In this document: positions 1-8,854 of the stretch, one piece after another | Layout of the letters: each line of letters opens with the position of its first letter | Position numbering within the stretch: position 1 is the first letter of the stretch | Assembly (NCBI GenBank): GCA_020435205.1 | Contig: JAGQZY010000008.1 | Coordinates: 1-53,038, forward strand | DNA length: 53,038 bases | DNA from: Bdellovibrionales bacterium | Lineage (GTDB): Bacteria; Bdellovibrionota; Bdellovibrionia; Bdellovibrionales; JAGQZY01 | Direction: 5' to 3' | Translations under genes and position numbers: made by a program | The notes under the pieces: generated by a model | The model's database searches: none | The model's input: only the letters and a program-made list of their open reading frames with translations | What the model was told of the DNA's origin: nothing

Positions 1-2
1 TT

Positions 3-257
3 TTTGAAAATAGCAAGTCTCCCCTAGGGGACAGCTTTCAGCGCTATCGACTGGAGCAGCAGTGGTCAGAGATCGTTGGCCCGAGTCTTGGGCCGATCAC
101 TCGTCCTGTAGACTACCAAAACGGACTGCTTACCATTGCTTGCAAGAACGCAAGCCTTCTCACGGAACTTCAGTTTTTCCGTCAATCCATCATTCAAAAC
201 GTCAATACTCACATTGGCAGGCTTTGGGTTCGCAAGCTTCGTTTCGTCAGTGAATAG
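3..257 (+). CDS. DciA/DUF721 family protein, 3' end (partial)
   Basis: Open frame entering from the left edge and ending at TAG 255-257; 84 residues are visible and the start lies outside the window. The visible part has the DUF721/DciA look: a WSEIVGPSLGPITRP-like segment, then an L-x-I-x-C-K-N-A-S-L-L-T-E-L stretch and a hydrophobic C-terminal helix. Members of this family, such as DciA, are thought to help load the replicative helicase DnaB in bacteria lacking DnaC; others are uncharacterised. It reads toward the flagellar operon, but a sigma-54 promoter lies between the two, so the flagellar genes need not depend on it. Family assignment rests on recognition of a short fragment and is moderately sure. 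Confidence 0.6.
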   Translation, partial: FENSKSPLGDSFQRYRLEQQWSEIVGPSLGPITRPVDYQNGLLTIACKNASLLTELQFFRQSIIQNVNTHIGRLWVRKLRFVSE

Positions 258-365
258 CCTCGACAGTTGTCTTGAATTCCTTTTTCTAACTCCGTCATAG
301 CTTTGACTCAGTGACATTTTTTTTAGGTCTAGATTTAACTGTCTGGCAATGTGGTGGAGTAAATT

Positions 366-380
366 TGGCACCTTATATGC
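366..380 (+). promoter_or_regulatory. Sigma-54 (RpoN) promoter of flagellar operon 1
   Basis: The sequence TGGCACCTTATATGC carries the invariant GG (367-368) and GC (379-380) exactly 10 bases apart, matching the -24/-12 consensus TGGCAC-N5-TTGC except at one T. Transcription would start near 392, about 30 bases before the ATG at 423 and its GGAG ribosome site at 412-415. This is the only sigma-54-like match I saw in the 165 bases before the operon. The second gene of the operon encodes a sigma-54 activator. Confidence 0.8.
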
Positions 381-422
381 TTTATCTATTTGTGGACCAC
401 TCTACCAAGAGACTGGAGACGT

Positions 423-3185
423 ATGAAGGTACTGAAGCTTCAAAGTTTACTCATTTTGCTCATTTTCTCGCCTTTGAGCCTGATGGCGTCCATTCCGAAT
501 GGGCCTGTGGATAAAGATGTCCATATCGGCATTGAGCGTGTAGGTGACATGACTCACTTTGAATTTCGCGGCCGAAAAAACTGGGAGTATACCCTTGGTA
601 AGGAGGGGGACGTGGTCGAGCTTATTGTCCCTCGCCTCGGCAGCAAGGATATCGAGAGCTTGCAGTCGTATAGCGGTCTTTTAGTCAAAAAAATCACAGT
701 GGATGACAGTGTTGAAAATAAAACCAAAATTAAAATGGAACTTGCAGACGAATTCGTTGAAAATTTCGATTACTTAACTCAAGAGCCCTCTCACCTGGTT
801 ATTGATTTTTTTGTTTCCGAGGAGGGCTTGAGGAAGCGTTTGCAACAGCAAAGGGTTGCGGCTGCAAAAAAGAAAAAGGTCCAAAAGCAAAAAAAGAATG
901 ATTCAGAAATTTTTGCCGATCTAAGCAAATCTAAGCGCAATCCAGCTTTTGCAGAATTTCTATTTGCCAATGGGGAGCCGGCTCCTAATGGGAAAGCCCC
1001 TGGAGCCACTCACCAAGAGCTGCCTCTTTCCCCGCTAGCTCCAGTGGAAGAGCTCTTTGACTTTGGTGCTTTGACTTCTTCAGCAGAGGATTCCCTAGAG
1101 GCGAAAGTCATTGAGGCCCAGGGAAATATCTATCTCCGCTTTCCACCACTAAAACTAGAAAATCGTCACCTTACCGAGTTGGAGCGTTTTAAGCCAGAGT
1201 ACGAAATCACACCATCTTTTTCAGACGAGAATAAGCAAGCTCGCTTTTTACTGGCTCTCTATGAGCAGAGAAGCTACGCCTCTTTCATCAAAGCAAAACA
1301 GCTTTTTAAGAAAACTTTTCCAGAGTCTAAATATGATGAAATTCTTAACTACGCCGAAGCCGATATTTGGGTGGAATTGTGGAAAAAGAATAAAGCCAAG
1401 CAATATATTACCAAGGCCATGACCATTTATCGGATGATGGTGGAAAGACACCCCAATTCTAAGCTCACTGAACGCACTCTTATTTATATGGGACTTTTGG
1501 CCAACGAGACAGAACAATATTTCCTGGCAACCAAGATGCTACAACGCTACCTTAAAAAATATCCAAACTCTCCATTTGTTAACTATGCCAAAATTTATAT
1601 GGCTGATTCACTAATACATCTCAATAACTATGAAGGAGCTCGTCAATATTTTGATGAGGCTATAGCTTCGGGTGATGAAGGCTCGGCTATGGAAGCTGAA
1701 TTTCGGCGTGGAGACGTCTATTATCATTCGCAAACTTACCGACGAGCCGAAAGATCTTATAAAGAGGCTATAGATAAGTATCCTCTTTATGCACATAACT
1801 ACCCCAATGCCTATTTCAATATGGCAGCTGCTCAGTTTAATCTCGCGGAATACCCAGAGAGTTTAGAAACTTTCAAAAAGTTTTTCGATACTTATCCAAC
1901 TCATGAATATAGCGCTTATGCACTAACCCGAATTGGAGAGATCATCGATATCTTGTTGAAGGATCGGCGTCGTGCCCAAGGCTTTTATAATGAAGCTTAC
2001 TATCGATTCCGTAACTCTACTGGTGGTGTCATTGCGCGGGTTCGTTCATTGAGTCAAAGATTTGCCGACATGAAACCCAAGGAGCTAAAAACAGCCATTC
2101 AAGAAATCCAAGAAAAAGGGCGTAAGATTGACTTATCTCAAGTTGATGAGTTTGTGGCTTTTATGATCTCAGATGGCTATTACTCGCGAGGCGACTACTT
2201 GAAGGCGGCAGAAGCTTTAATCAAATATTTCCAAGTCAATCCCAAGCCAGTTAATATTCAAAAATTTGAAAAACGGATATCTCGAGCTATAGCCGGAGAA
2301 ATTAAACAATTGATTAGTCAAGGTAAGGTTGTTGACGCCATCTCTATTATCGAAAGTCACCAAAAAAGTTGGTTGAGCAAATCTCGTCGTGTGGATGTGC
2401 AAATGTTTCGGGCCATTGCCTATGAGAAAATGGGTCTATTTGACCAGGCTTTTGACAGCTATGATCGTCTTTATAAAAGAATGACCTTATTAAAAGGATC
2501 AAAAGAAGAGAAAGAGCGCAAAATTTTTGAGTATTATCCAAGTTTCGACAAGGTTCGCTTGCGTCAGGCTGTTTCGGCGTATGGGAAAGGCGACATTAAA
2601 TTAGCCCATAGCCTTATCAAAGAAGTAAAAAATGTGGACAAACTTCAGCCAGACATGAAGGCTGATTATTTTTGGACAGTTGCGAAGTTAAGTTATGATG
2701 CGAAAGTTTATGATAAAGCTCTAGAAGTCGGACTCAAAGTGGATGAGAGTCAGATTTCTGATCCGCAAGATAAAGAGAAGTTTAATATTTTTCTGTCTCA
2801 ACTTTATGAAAAAAATAAGATGTTTGATAAAGCGATCTCTATTCTTGAGGACTACTATAAGAAGAACAAAAAGGAAAGAGAGCAAGTTTACGTCTTATCG
2901 AGACTTTTTCACCTTTATAAGGACAAAGGGATGCCTAAAAAGGCTATCGAAACAGGTCAGCTACTATTGAATGAGTATGATGGTAAGTATGATTTGGATC
3001 GAGAGCGTTACTATCTCGGCGACTTACAGTATCAGTCCAATGATCTTAAGGCGGCAGCAAAAACTTGGAAAGATATTACTAAAAAAACCATGTGGTCTGA
3101 TTTAGCAAAAAACCGCGTGGGCAGTGATGAGTGGCGTGAGAAAACAAAAGAGTCAATGAAAAGAATTCCCGCAATGGCGAGGTGA
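423..3185 (+). CDS. Secreted TPR-repeat protein, first gene of flagellar operon 1
   Basis: A 920-residue protein with a Sec-type signal peptide (basic start, hydrophobic core, then A-S-I-P near residue 22). It continues with an AMIN-like beta-rich domain (about 25-140), a Lys/Gln-rich linker and long tandem TPR-like helices (about 270-880) with repeats of the type Y-x-x-A-x-x-x-Y/F. The ATG at 423 is chosen because GGAG lies 7 bases upstream and the sigma-54 start site is near 392; the longer frame from TTG 390 would begin before the transcript. It acts in the periplasm or at the outer membrane, probably as a scaffold. TPR proteins of this size sit in front of flagellar genes in related bacteria, but the exact role is unknown. 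It is 7 bases from the next gene, so co-transcription is likely. Confidence 0.8.
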   Translation: MKVLKLQSLLILLIFSPLSLMASIPNGPVDKDVHIGIERVGDMTHFEFRGRKNWEYTLGKEGDVVELIVPRLGSKDIESLQSYSGLLVKKITVDDSVENKTKIKMELADEFVENFDYLTQEPSHLVIDFFVSEEGLRKRLQQQRVAAAKKKKVQKQKKNDSEIFADLSKSKRNPAFAEFLFANGEPAPNGKAPGATHQELPLSPLAPVEELFDFGALTSSAEDSLEAKVIEAQGNIYLRFPPLKLENRHLTELERFKPEYEITPSFSDENKQARFLLALYEQRSYASFIKAKQLFKKTFPESKYDEILNYAEADIWVELWKKNKAKQYITKAMTIYRMMVERHPNSKLTERTLIYMGLLANETEQYFLATKMLQRYLKKYPNSPFVNYAKIYMADSLIHLNNYEGARQYFDEAIASGDEGSAMEAEFRRGDVYYHSQTYRRAERSYKEAIDKYPLYAHNYPNAYFNMAAAQFNLAEYPESLETFKKFFDTYPTHEYSAYALTRIGEIIDILLKDRRRAQGFYNEAYYRFRNSTGGVIARVRSLSQRFADMKPKELKTAIQEIQEKGRKIDLSQVDEFVAFMISDGYYSRGDYLKAAEALIKYFQVNPKPVNIQKFEKRISRAIAGEIKQLISQGKVVDAISIIESHQKSWLSKSRRVDVQMFRAIAYEKMGLFDQAFDSYDRLYKRMTLLKGSKEEKERKIFEYYPSFDKVRLRQAVSAYGKGDIKLAHSLIKEVKNVDKLQPDMKADYFWTVAKLSYDAKVYDKALEVGLKVDESQISDPQDKEKFNIFLSQLYEKNKMFDKAISILEDYYKKNKKEREQVYVLSRLFHLYKDKGMPKKAIETGQLLLNEYDGKYDLDRERYYLGDLQYQSNDLKAAAKTWKDITKKTMWSDLAKNRVGSDEWREKTKESMKRIPAMAR

Positions 3186-3192
3186 TAGTGTT

Positions 3193-4152
3193 ATGAAAGA
3201 TTTATGGATAGACAACATCAAGGATGATGGAATGAAGAAAGTGGCAGATATGGCGAAGAGTATTGCTCCCCGTAAGGCTACGGTCATGATCTATGGAGAG
3301 AGTGGGGTTGGAAAAGAATTGATGGCTCGCTACATTCATGAGAACTCCCATCGCAAAGAGGCTCCATTTATTGCGGTCAACTGTGCTGCTGTTCCAGAAA
3401 ATCTTTTAGAAAGTGAGTTGTTTGGCTATCAGAAGGGAGCATTTACTGGTGCTAGCCAAGATAAGCCTGGAAAATTTGAGCTCGCGGATAGAGGTACTTT
3501 TTTATTAGATGAGATCAGTGAGTTACCCTTGCCCCTACAAGGGAAGCTACTGCGAGTCTTGCAGGAATCAGAAATTGAACGATTGGGAAGTACTGCTCCT
3601 AAGAAGATTGATGTGCGCTTCATTTGCACTTCTAACAAGAGTCTTGCTGATATGGTCAAGAGAGGCGAGTTTCGCCAGGATCTTTTTTACCGGTTAAATG
3701 TGATTCCTCTTAACATTCCAGCCCTTCGTAATAGAAAAAAAGATATCACAAGCCTCATTCATTTCTTTCTCAACAAAGTCTGTCAAGAGAATGATATGGA
3801 GCTAAGAACGTTAACTGCTGAGGCGCAACGTAAAATTCATAGCTGGTCCTGGCCCGGAAATGTTCGTGAACTACAGAATGTGATTGAGAGAACATGCCTG
3901 TTGACAAACAAAAAAGAGATTGATGCCGACAGTATTGAGTTAGAATCGACTGATATTGAACAGGTCTCCGACTTGGTCACTACGGGTATGACTATTCAAG
4001 AGGCTGAACGTCGCTTGATATTAAAAACTTTGGAACACACAGAGCAAAATCGAACCCAAGCGGCCAAGATTTTGGGGATATCAATTCGAACATTGAGAAA
4101 CAAGTTGAATGAATACAAGAACTTTGAAGATCAAGGCAATCTGGAGGGATAG
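3193..4152 (+). CDS. Sigma-54-dependent activator without receiver domain (FlgR/FleQ type)
   Basis: A 319-residue bacterial enhancer-binding protein. Seen: Walker A GESGVGKE (35-42), the sigma-54 contact loop GAFTGA (82-87), Walker B FLLDE (103-107), sensor-like R residues, the WPGNVREL motif, and a Fis-type helix-turn-helix at the C-terminus (NRTQAAKILGISIRTLRNKL). Only about 34 residues precede Walker A, so there is no receiver or GAF domain. The family hydrolyses ATP to open sigma-54 promoters. Its place between the TPR gene and flgB suggests it is the flagellar activator for the promoters at 366-380 and 41315-41330. With no sensory domain, control may come from a partner protein or from its own level, since it lies in an operon it could activate. 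Family assignment is sure; targets are inferred. Confidence 0.92.
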   Translation: MKDLWIDNIKDDGMKKVADMAKSIAPRKATVMIYGESGVGKELMARYIHENSHRKEAPFIAVNCAAVPENLLESELFGYQKGAFTGASQDKPGKFELADRGTFLLDEISELPLPLQGKLLRVLQESEIERLGSTAPKKIDVRFICTSNKSLADMVKRGEFRQDLFYRLNVIPLNIPALRNRKKDITSLIHFFLNKVCQENDMELRTLTAEAQRKIHSWSWPGNVRELQNVIERTCLLTNKKEIDADSIELESTDIEQVSDLVTTGMTIQEAERRLILKTLEHTEQNRTQAAKILGISIRTLRNKLNEYKNFEDQGNLEG

Positions 4153-4157
4153 AGTTT

Positions 4158-4571
4158 ATGTCACAGATTTTTGATAAAACCATTAAAGCTCTCAATGCCT
4201 CTATTCAAATGCGGCAGTTGAAACAAAATGTTTTAAATGCAAACATCGCCAATGCTGAGACGCCAAATTATCGGGCACAAAAGATGGACTTCGAGGCTGC
4301 TTTGGCGAGTGCTATTGATCGTGAGGACATGGGGCAAATGCATGTGGAGCACAACGACCATTATTTGATGGGGCAGGGGGCGATTTCACGTGTTGAGGCT
4401 GATATTTACGATAATCCAGAAATTGCCTATAATAATGATGGTAATACCGTTGATCTCGAAAAAGAAATGGCTTCACTCAATGAAAACTCGATACTTTATG
4501 AAGCTGCCACTCGACTGATAAATAAAAAATTGGCTGCTTTAAAGTATGCAGCTTCCGAGGGAGGTAGATAA
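4158..4571 (+). CDS. flgB: Flagellar proximal rod protein FlgB
   Basis: 137 residues, the usual FlgB length. It shows the N-terminal rod/hook motif with LNANIANAETPNYRA (about residues 26-40) and a C-terminal helix that packs in the rod. FlgB is exported by the flagellar type III system and builds the first part of the rod above the MS-ring and FliE. It begins 5 bases after the activator gene, with GGAGGGATAGAG as ribosome site. Its stop codon TAA overlaps the ATG of flgC by one base (TAATG), giving tight translational coupling with its partner rod subunit. Confidence 0.96.
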   Translation: MSQIFDKTIKALNASIQMRQLKQNVLNANIANAETPNYRAQKMDFEAALASAIDREDMGQMHVEHNDHYLMGQGAISRVEADIYDNPEIAYNNDGNTVDLEKEMASLNENSILYEAATRLINKKLAALKYAASEGGR

Positions 4572-5008
4572 TGGATTTTATGACTGGACTCCGCGTGAGC
4601 AGTAGTGGCATGACGGCACAAAGACGCCGCATGAATGCCATCTCCAGCAACATTGCCAATATCAATACTACTCAAACCCCGGAAGGGGGACCTTATCGTA
4701 GAAAGCAGGTTGTACTAGAAGCGATGCCGGATGCGAAATCTTTTAGTGAGATGCTTTTGACCTCTCCTGAGAAAAGCATCAACCGGGTTCAGGTGACTGA
4801 TGTTGTACCTGACCGAAAGGCCCCTTTACTTAAGTATGAACCTGATCATCCCGAAGCTGATGAAAATGGATATGTGGCTTATCCCAATATCAACCTAATG
4901 TCAGAAATGGCTGATATGATTCAAGCCACTCGTTCTTACGAGGCTAATGTCTCAGCGTTAAACGCGACCAAAGATATGGCACTAAAAGCCCTGGAGATTG
5001 GTCGATAA
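4571..5008 (+). CDS. flgC: Flagellar proximal rod protein FlgC
   Basis: 145 residues, normal for FlgC. The N-terminus carries the rod signature SSSGMTAQRRRMNAISSNIANI and the C-terminus the conserved MSEMADMIQATRSYEANVSALNATKDM helix shared by rod and hook proteins. It assembles with FlgB in the proximal rod after export through the flagellar type III apparatus. Its start overlaps the flgB stop. It is followed by 53 bases before fliE, the widest gap in this part of the operon; no convincing promoter was found there. Confidence 0.97.
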   Translation: MDFMTGLRVSSSGMTAQRRRMNAISSNIANINTTQTPEGGPYRRKQVVLEAMPDAKSFSEMLLTSPEKSINRVQVTDVVPDRKAPLLKYEPDHPEADENGYVAYPNINLMSEMADMIQATRSYEANVSALNATKDMALKALEIGR

Positions 5009-5061
5009 ATGAGGAAAATCTGACAGAACTATAGTAAAATAAACATGTAAAGGGAAGTGCC

Positions 5062-5388
5062 ATGGATGGGCTAACAGTCACAACAGCAAAGGATTTGCTA
5101 ACTACAGGAAAGACATTTTCTGAAATGTCTAATAAAAGAATCCACCCAGAATCTGGGGATTCCTCAGTTAAATCCTTTAAAGACACATTGAGCGAAGCCG
5201 TCGGCAAGGTTAATGAAATGCAAAAAGATGCAGACATTAAAATGCAAAAATTAGCTGCTGGTGAATCCAGTAATATTTCCGAAGTGATGGTTGCGGCAGA
5301 AAAGGCTGACATCGCACTTAAATTGATGATGTCAGTAAGAAACAAAGTGATTGATGCATATCAAGAAATCATGAAGATGCAGGTTTGA
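5062..5388 (+). CDS. fliE: Flagellar hook-basal body protein FliE
   Basis: 108 residues. The C-terminal half is typical of FliE: SFKDTLSEAVGKVNEMQKDAD, then a helix ending VMVAAEKADIALKLMMSVRNKVIDAYQEIMKMQV. FliE joins the MS-ring to the rod and is an early export substrate. The ATG is preceded by AAAGGGAAG. The 53-base gap before it contains TAAAATAAAC-type AT-rich sequence resembling the stretch before fliA, but without a well-spaced -35. It sits between flgC and fliF in the common flgB-flgC-fliE-fliF order. Confidence 0.95.
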   Translation: MDGLTVTTAKDLLTTGKTFSEMSNKRIHPESGDSSVKSFKDTLSEAVGKVNEMQKDADIKMQKLAAGESSNISEVMVAAEKADIALKLMMSVRNKVIDAYQEIMKMQV

Positions 5389-5403
5389 GGCTGGGGGTAG
5401 ATT

Positions 5404-7059
5404 TTGCAGAACTTCTTTAGGACACTCATTGCACAAATTGCCGACTATTTTGGTGGTTTGACGCCCACTCGGCGCCTTTCTCTGGTAGCCAGTGTCGGTA
5501 TTTTGTTAGCGGCTTTTGCGACTATCCTCTTCATGGCATCAGGAAGCGACTATTCCCCCTTGCTTGCAAATGTTCCTCCTGATCAAATGCCAACAGTTTT
5601 GAATATTTTGCGAGCTAAAAATATTCCTCATCGCATTGAAAATAACAGTGGAACCATACTTGTTCCGAAAACCTACCTCCATTCCACTCAGATGACGATC
5701 ATGTCAGAAGTTGGAGCGGGTAGAATTGGACAAGTGGGGTTAGAGCTTTTTGACAAGCAAGATTTTGGCACAACTTCTTATGCACAAAAAATTAATTATC
5801 AACGAGCTTTGCAAGGGGAGTTATCTCGGGCCATCAATAGCCTGGAGTCTGTTAATCGATCGAAAGTGATATTGGCTATCCCAAACAAAAAAGTTTTTCT
5901 TGATAAATCCGAAGAAGCTTCAGCTTCGGTTGTTCTTGAGATGCACCCTGGTCAGGAGTTGAGTGAAGAACAGGTTCGAGGAATTACCTATTTGGTATCT
6001 AACGCTGTGGAAAACATGAGTCCAGGCAATGTGTCGGTGGTGGATTCCAAAGGTAAGGTTCTGTCTAAAAAATATGATCCATCAGTGGCTGGGTCGGCTC
6101 AACTCATGGATATAAAGAAAAAGGTAGACTCCCATTTTGAACAAAGAATTGAATCCATTTTAGCTCGCGTGGTTGGGGAAGGTAAAGTGATCGCCCGCGT
6201 GAATACCACGCTCAACCCTCAACAGGTTTCTATGGTTCAGGAAGACGTGGATCCAGATCGCACCGCGGTTCGCAGCATTCAAACCGAAAATTCCACGGTG
6301 AATGGAAACCGGAGTAATCCAACAGGTGTTCCCGGGGCAAGAGCTAACCTTCCGGGTGCCGAAGAAGCCGGCCGAGTGGATTTTAATCAAAGTGTTAATA
6401 AAGAACATAAAACCACAAATTATGCAGTTCCAAAAACGGTAAGAAACATCGTTGAATCGGCGGGGACGATCAGTAAAATTTCTGTTGCAGTCATGGTGGA
6501 TGGCGTTTGGCAAACCCTACCAGCCACAGAGCAAGGTGGTCAGCCTCAAAGACAGTGGGCGCCGCGCGATGAAGAGGAGCTGACTCGTTTTGAAACTTTA
6601 GTTAGGAACGTGATAGGATTTGATCAAGCTCGTGGCGACTCTATTAGTATTGAGTCGATGCAGTTTAAAGAAGAGAGTTTTGTTGAGGCTGATAAACTTG
6701 TGAAAACCATTCACCGCGAAAAGCTTCTGCGTTTTATTGCGAGTTGGGCATTGGCAGGATTTGGTCTTGCCCTGATCTTCTTTGTTCTTATTAAGCCATT
6801 TATTCGCTGGGTTACCGATAGTTTCCACGACTCCTTAGAGGATATGCTTCCGAAAACCATTGAAGAATTAGAAGAATTGCATGGTGTTGATAACGCTTTA
6901 CCTGGCATGAGTGCTGCCATGCCAATCCTTGAGGAAACTATTGATCCTGATAAAGCGGAAAGTGAAATCCTGCGAGAAAGAATCATGGCAATTATGGAAG
7001 ATGATGAAGAGAAGGCCTCGGGAGCCTTTAGTCTTTGGCTTGTGAGGAGAGATCTATAA
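5404..7059 (+). CDS. fliF: Flagellar MS-ring protein FliF
   Basis: 551 residues, usual for FliF. Two membrane segments are visible (about 26-47 and 442-466) bracketing a periplasmic ring-building region with the YscJ/FliF domains; the C-terminal tail (about 490-551) reaches the cytoplasm and binds FliG. The start is TTG at 5404, preceded by GGCTGGGGG. FliF forms the inner-membrane ring on which switch, export gate and rod assemble. The stop TAA overlaps the fliG ATG (TAATG at 7057-7061), fitting the need for equal amounts of the two partners. The C-terminal tail is Glu/Asp-rich (LEELEELHGV, MAIMEDDEEK), as is common. Confidence 0.97.
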   Translation: MQNFFRTLIAQIADYFGGLTPTRRLSLVASVGILLAAFATILFMASGSDYSPLLANVPPDQMPTVLNILRAKNIPHRIENNSGTILVPKTYLHSTQMTIMSEVGAGRIGQVGLELFDKQDFGTTSYAQKINYQRALQGELSRAINSLESVNRSKVILAIPNKKVFLDKSEEASASVVLEMHPGQELSEEQVRGITYLVSNAVENMSPGNVSVVDSKGKVLSKKYDPSVAGSAQLMDIKKKVDSHFEQRIESILARVVGEGKVIARVNTTLNPQQVSMVQEDVDPDRTAVRSIQTENSTVNGNRSNPTGVPGARANLPGAEEAGRVDFNQSVNKEHKTTNYAVPKTVRNIVESAGTISKISVAVMVDGVWQTLPATEQGGQPQRQWAPRDEEELTRFETLVRNVIGFDQARGDSISIESMQFKEESFVEADKLVKTIHREKLLRFIASWALAGFGLALIFFVLIKPFIRWVTDSFHDSLEDMLPKTIEELEELHGVDNALPGMSAAMPILEETIDPDKAESEILRERIMAIMEDDEEKASGAFSLWLVRRDL

Positions 7060-8105
7060 TGTCTAATGCAATTAAACTCAGGAAAATTGACAGCATAGAT
7101 TATAACAAGCTTCGCGGCTTTGAAAAAGCAGCCATCCTTATGAATTATCTTGGGCCAGCGGCCGCAAAAAGAATGTTAAAGAAAATGGATGATGCTGACA
7201 TTCGCAAGCTTCTCATGCTTATGCAAAAATATCGTATTGTCCCTATTGAAGTTACTAAAAGAGTCCTTGAAGAGTTCTATGACTTAATCAGCGAATCGGA
7301 AGATTATATCTTCTCCGATCGATCTGCATCCAAAGAGACGATTATCGACGCTCTTGGTGAGGATCGCGCCCGAGGAATTTTAGGTCATTTAAGTATGGCC
7401 ACCACGAATAATCGAACCTTAGAGAGTTTAGAACTTGTGGACGCAAAGTCTCTATCTAACTTTTTGATTAACGAGCACCCGCAGACCGTATCTGTGATCT
7501 TAGCTCACCTTGAACCAGAGAAAAAAGGTGAGGTTTTAAAAAGACTTCCAGAAGCTTTACAAGCTGAAGTGGTCTTGCGTATTGCTAATCTTGACCATGT
7601 TGCTCCGGAATTAATTTCAGAAGTTGATAAGGTCCTTAAAGATGAGCTAGCGAACATCGGTACTGTTGAACAGTCGCAATTGGGTGGAGTTCAAACCGTG
7701 GCTGAAATGCTCAACGTCATGGACAAGAATGCTGAGAAGGCGATCATGTCAAGAGTAGAAGAAAAAGATCCGCTCTTGGCCGAAGAAATTCGCAAGTTAA
7801 TGTTTATTTTTGAAGACTTGGTCAAAATTGATGATCGAGGCATTCAAGCTCTGCTTAAAGAGGTCTCTAATGATAAGCTCTTGTTGGCTATGAAAACAGC
7901 CAATCAGGAGATTAAAGATAAGATATTTAAGAACTTATCTAAGCGAGCTGCTGATCTTCTTGAAGATGATCTCTCAACAATGGGGCCAGCACGGGTGGCT
8001 GACGTGGAATCTGCTCAGCTTGAAATTGTGAACATTGCTCGTCGCTTAGAAGCCGAAGGAAAGATTATTATCGCTCGAGGTGGTGCTGAAGATGCCCTTG
8101 TTTAA
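7059..8105 (+). CDS. fliG: Flagellar motor switch protein FliG
   Basis: 348 residues. The three FliG domains are recognisable: the N-terminal FliF-binding part (AAILMNYLGPAAAKRMLKKM), the middle part with EHPQTVSVILAHLEPEKKGE, and the C-terminal torque part with charged helix residues around DDRGIQALLKEV. FliG sits under the MS-ring, contacts MotA and sets rotation sense with FliM and FliN. An upstream in-frame start at 7035 is possible, but ATG 7059 overlaps the fliF stop, has GAGGAGAGA upstream and gives the normal FliG N-terminus. The gene end overlaps fliH. Confidence 0.97.
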   Translation: MSNAIKLRKIDSIDYNKLRGFEKAAILMNYLGPAAAKRMLKKMDDADIRKLLMLMQKYRIVPIEVTKRVLEEFYDLISESEDYIFSDRSASKETIIDALGEDRARGILGHLSMATTNNRTLESLELVDAKSLSNFLINEHPQTVSVILAHLEPEKKGEVLKRLPEALQAEVVLRIANLDHVAPELISEVDKVLKDELANIGTVEQSQLGGVQTVAEMLNVMDKNAEKAIMSRVEEKDPLLAEEIRKLMFIFEDLVKIDDRGIQALLKEVSNDKLLLAMKTANQEIKDKIFKNLSKRAADLLEDDLSTMGPARVADVESAQLEIVNIARRLEAEGKIIIARGGAEDALV

Positions 8106-8844
8106 AAATATCATTGGCAAAGAGAATGCTAAAGAAGTTGCCATCAATTATGAGCCTAAGGTGATCGGTTCTCAACTGAGTGAGCAAGCTATTCTTTATG
8201 TTGATGATAAAAAAAAGCGAGGAGATTTTAGAGTCGACAAAGTCGTTGCCGAGTACACGGGGATTGACGAGTTAGAAAAGCTATCTCAGCAGCGAGAACT
8301 TGAGGAAGAGGCTATTAAGCTTAGTCGGTCAGTGCAAGAAGATGCCTACAAAGAAGCCTATGAGTTGGGTAAAGTTGAGGGTACCAAAGTGGCCTATGAA
8401 GAAGAGAAGGCAAGAATTGACGAAGAAATCAAGGTTCTTCAAGACCTAGTCAACGAAATTAAAAACTTTAAAGTCGATCTGCTTAAAGAAAATGAGCACC
8501 ATATTGTTAGGCTTACTTTTTATCTGGCTAAACGTTTACTTATGAAAGAAATCGTCGAGGATGATAACTATGTGAAAGAACTCATTCGTCGATCTCTTGA
8601 AATGGCACAGAGTGAGGAAGAGGTCACCATTCGACTATGCCCAGAAGACTACAAATTCATTTCTGAAAATAAGGAAGAATTTTTAAAAGAATTGCATTTA
8701 GATGCCACCACCAAATTAGAAGAAGATGTGGATGTGAAGAGAGGCGGAGTCGTTGTCGAAACCAATTATGGAGTTATCGATGCTACGATTGATCAGCGCT
8801 TAGAAAAAATGGAAGAACTCCTCAATAGCCAAATGAGCAGTTAG
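8092..8844 (+). CDS. fliH: Flagellar export ATPase regulator FliH
   Basis: 250 residues in the FliH/HrpE/YscL pattern: a variable N-terminus, a Glu/Lys-rich coiled coil with A/G-rich helix (about residues 75-130), and a C-terminal domain with ERRSLEMA-like helices and GGVVVETNYGVIDATIDQRLEKM. FliH dimers hold FliI off or at the export gate. It lies between fliG and fliI and overlaps the end of fliG by 14 bases. ATG 8092 is preferred over GTG 8080 because GAGG lies 11 bases before it; the start is not fully certain. Confidence 0.9.
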   Translation: MPLFKNIIGKENAKEVAINYEPKVIGSQLSEQAILYVDDKKKRGDFRVDKVVAEYTGIDELEKLSQQRELEEEAIKLSRSVQEDAYKEAYELGKVEGTKVAYEEEKARIDEEIKVLQDLVNEIKNFKVDLLKENEHHIVRLTFYLAKRLLMKEIVEDDNYVKELIRRSLEMAQSEEEVTIRLCPEDYKFISENKEEFLKELHLDATTKLEEDVDVKRGGVVVETNYGVIDATIDQRLEKMEELLNSQMSS

Positions 8845-8854
8845 GAGGCTTTGA

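Noticed and set aside
390-422. Longer start (TTG 390) for the TPR protein
   Set aside because: It would begin before the predicted sigma-54 transcript start near 392, has no ribosome site, and hides the signal peptide that begins at 423.
5009-5061. Promoter before fliE
   Set aside because: CTGACA and TAAAAT are present but only 9 bases apart; no sigma-28 or sigma-54 match.
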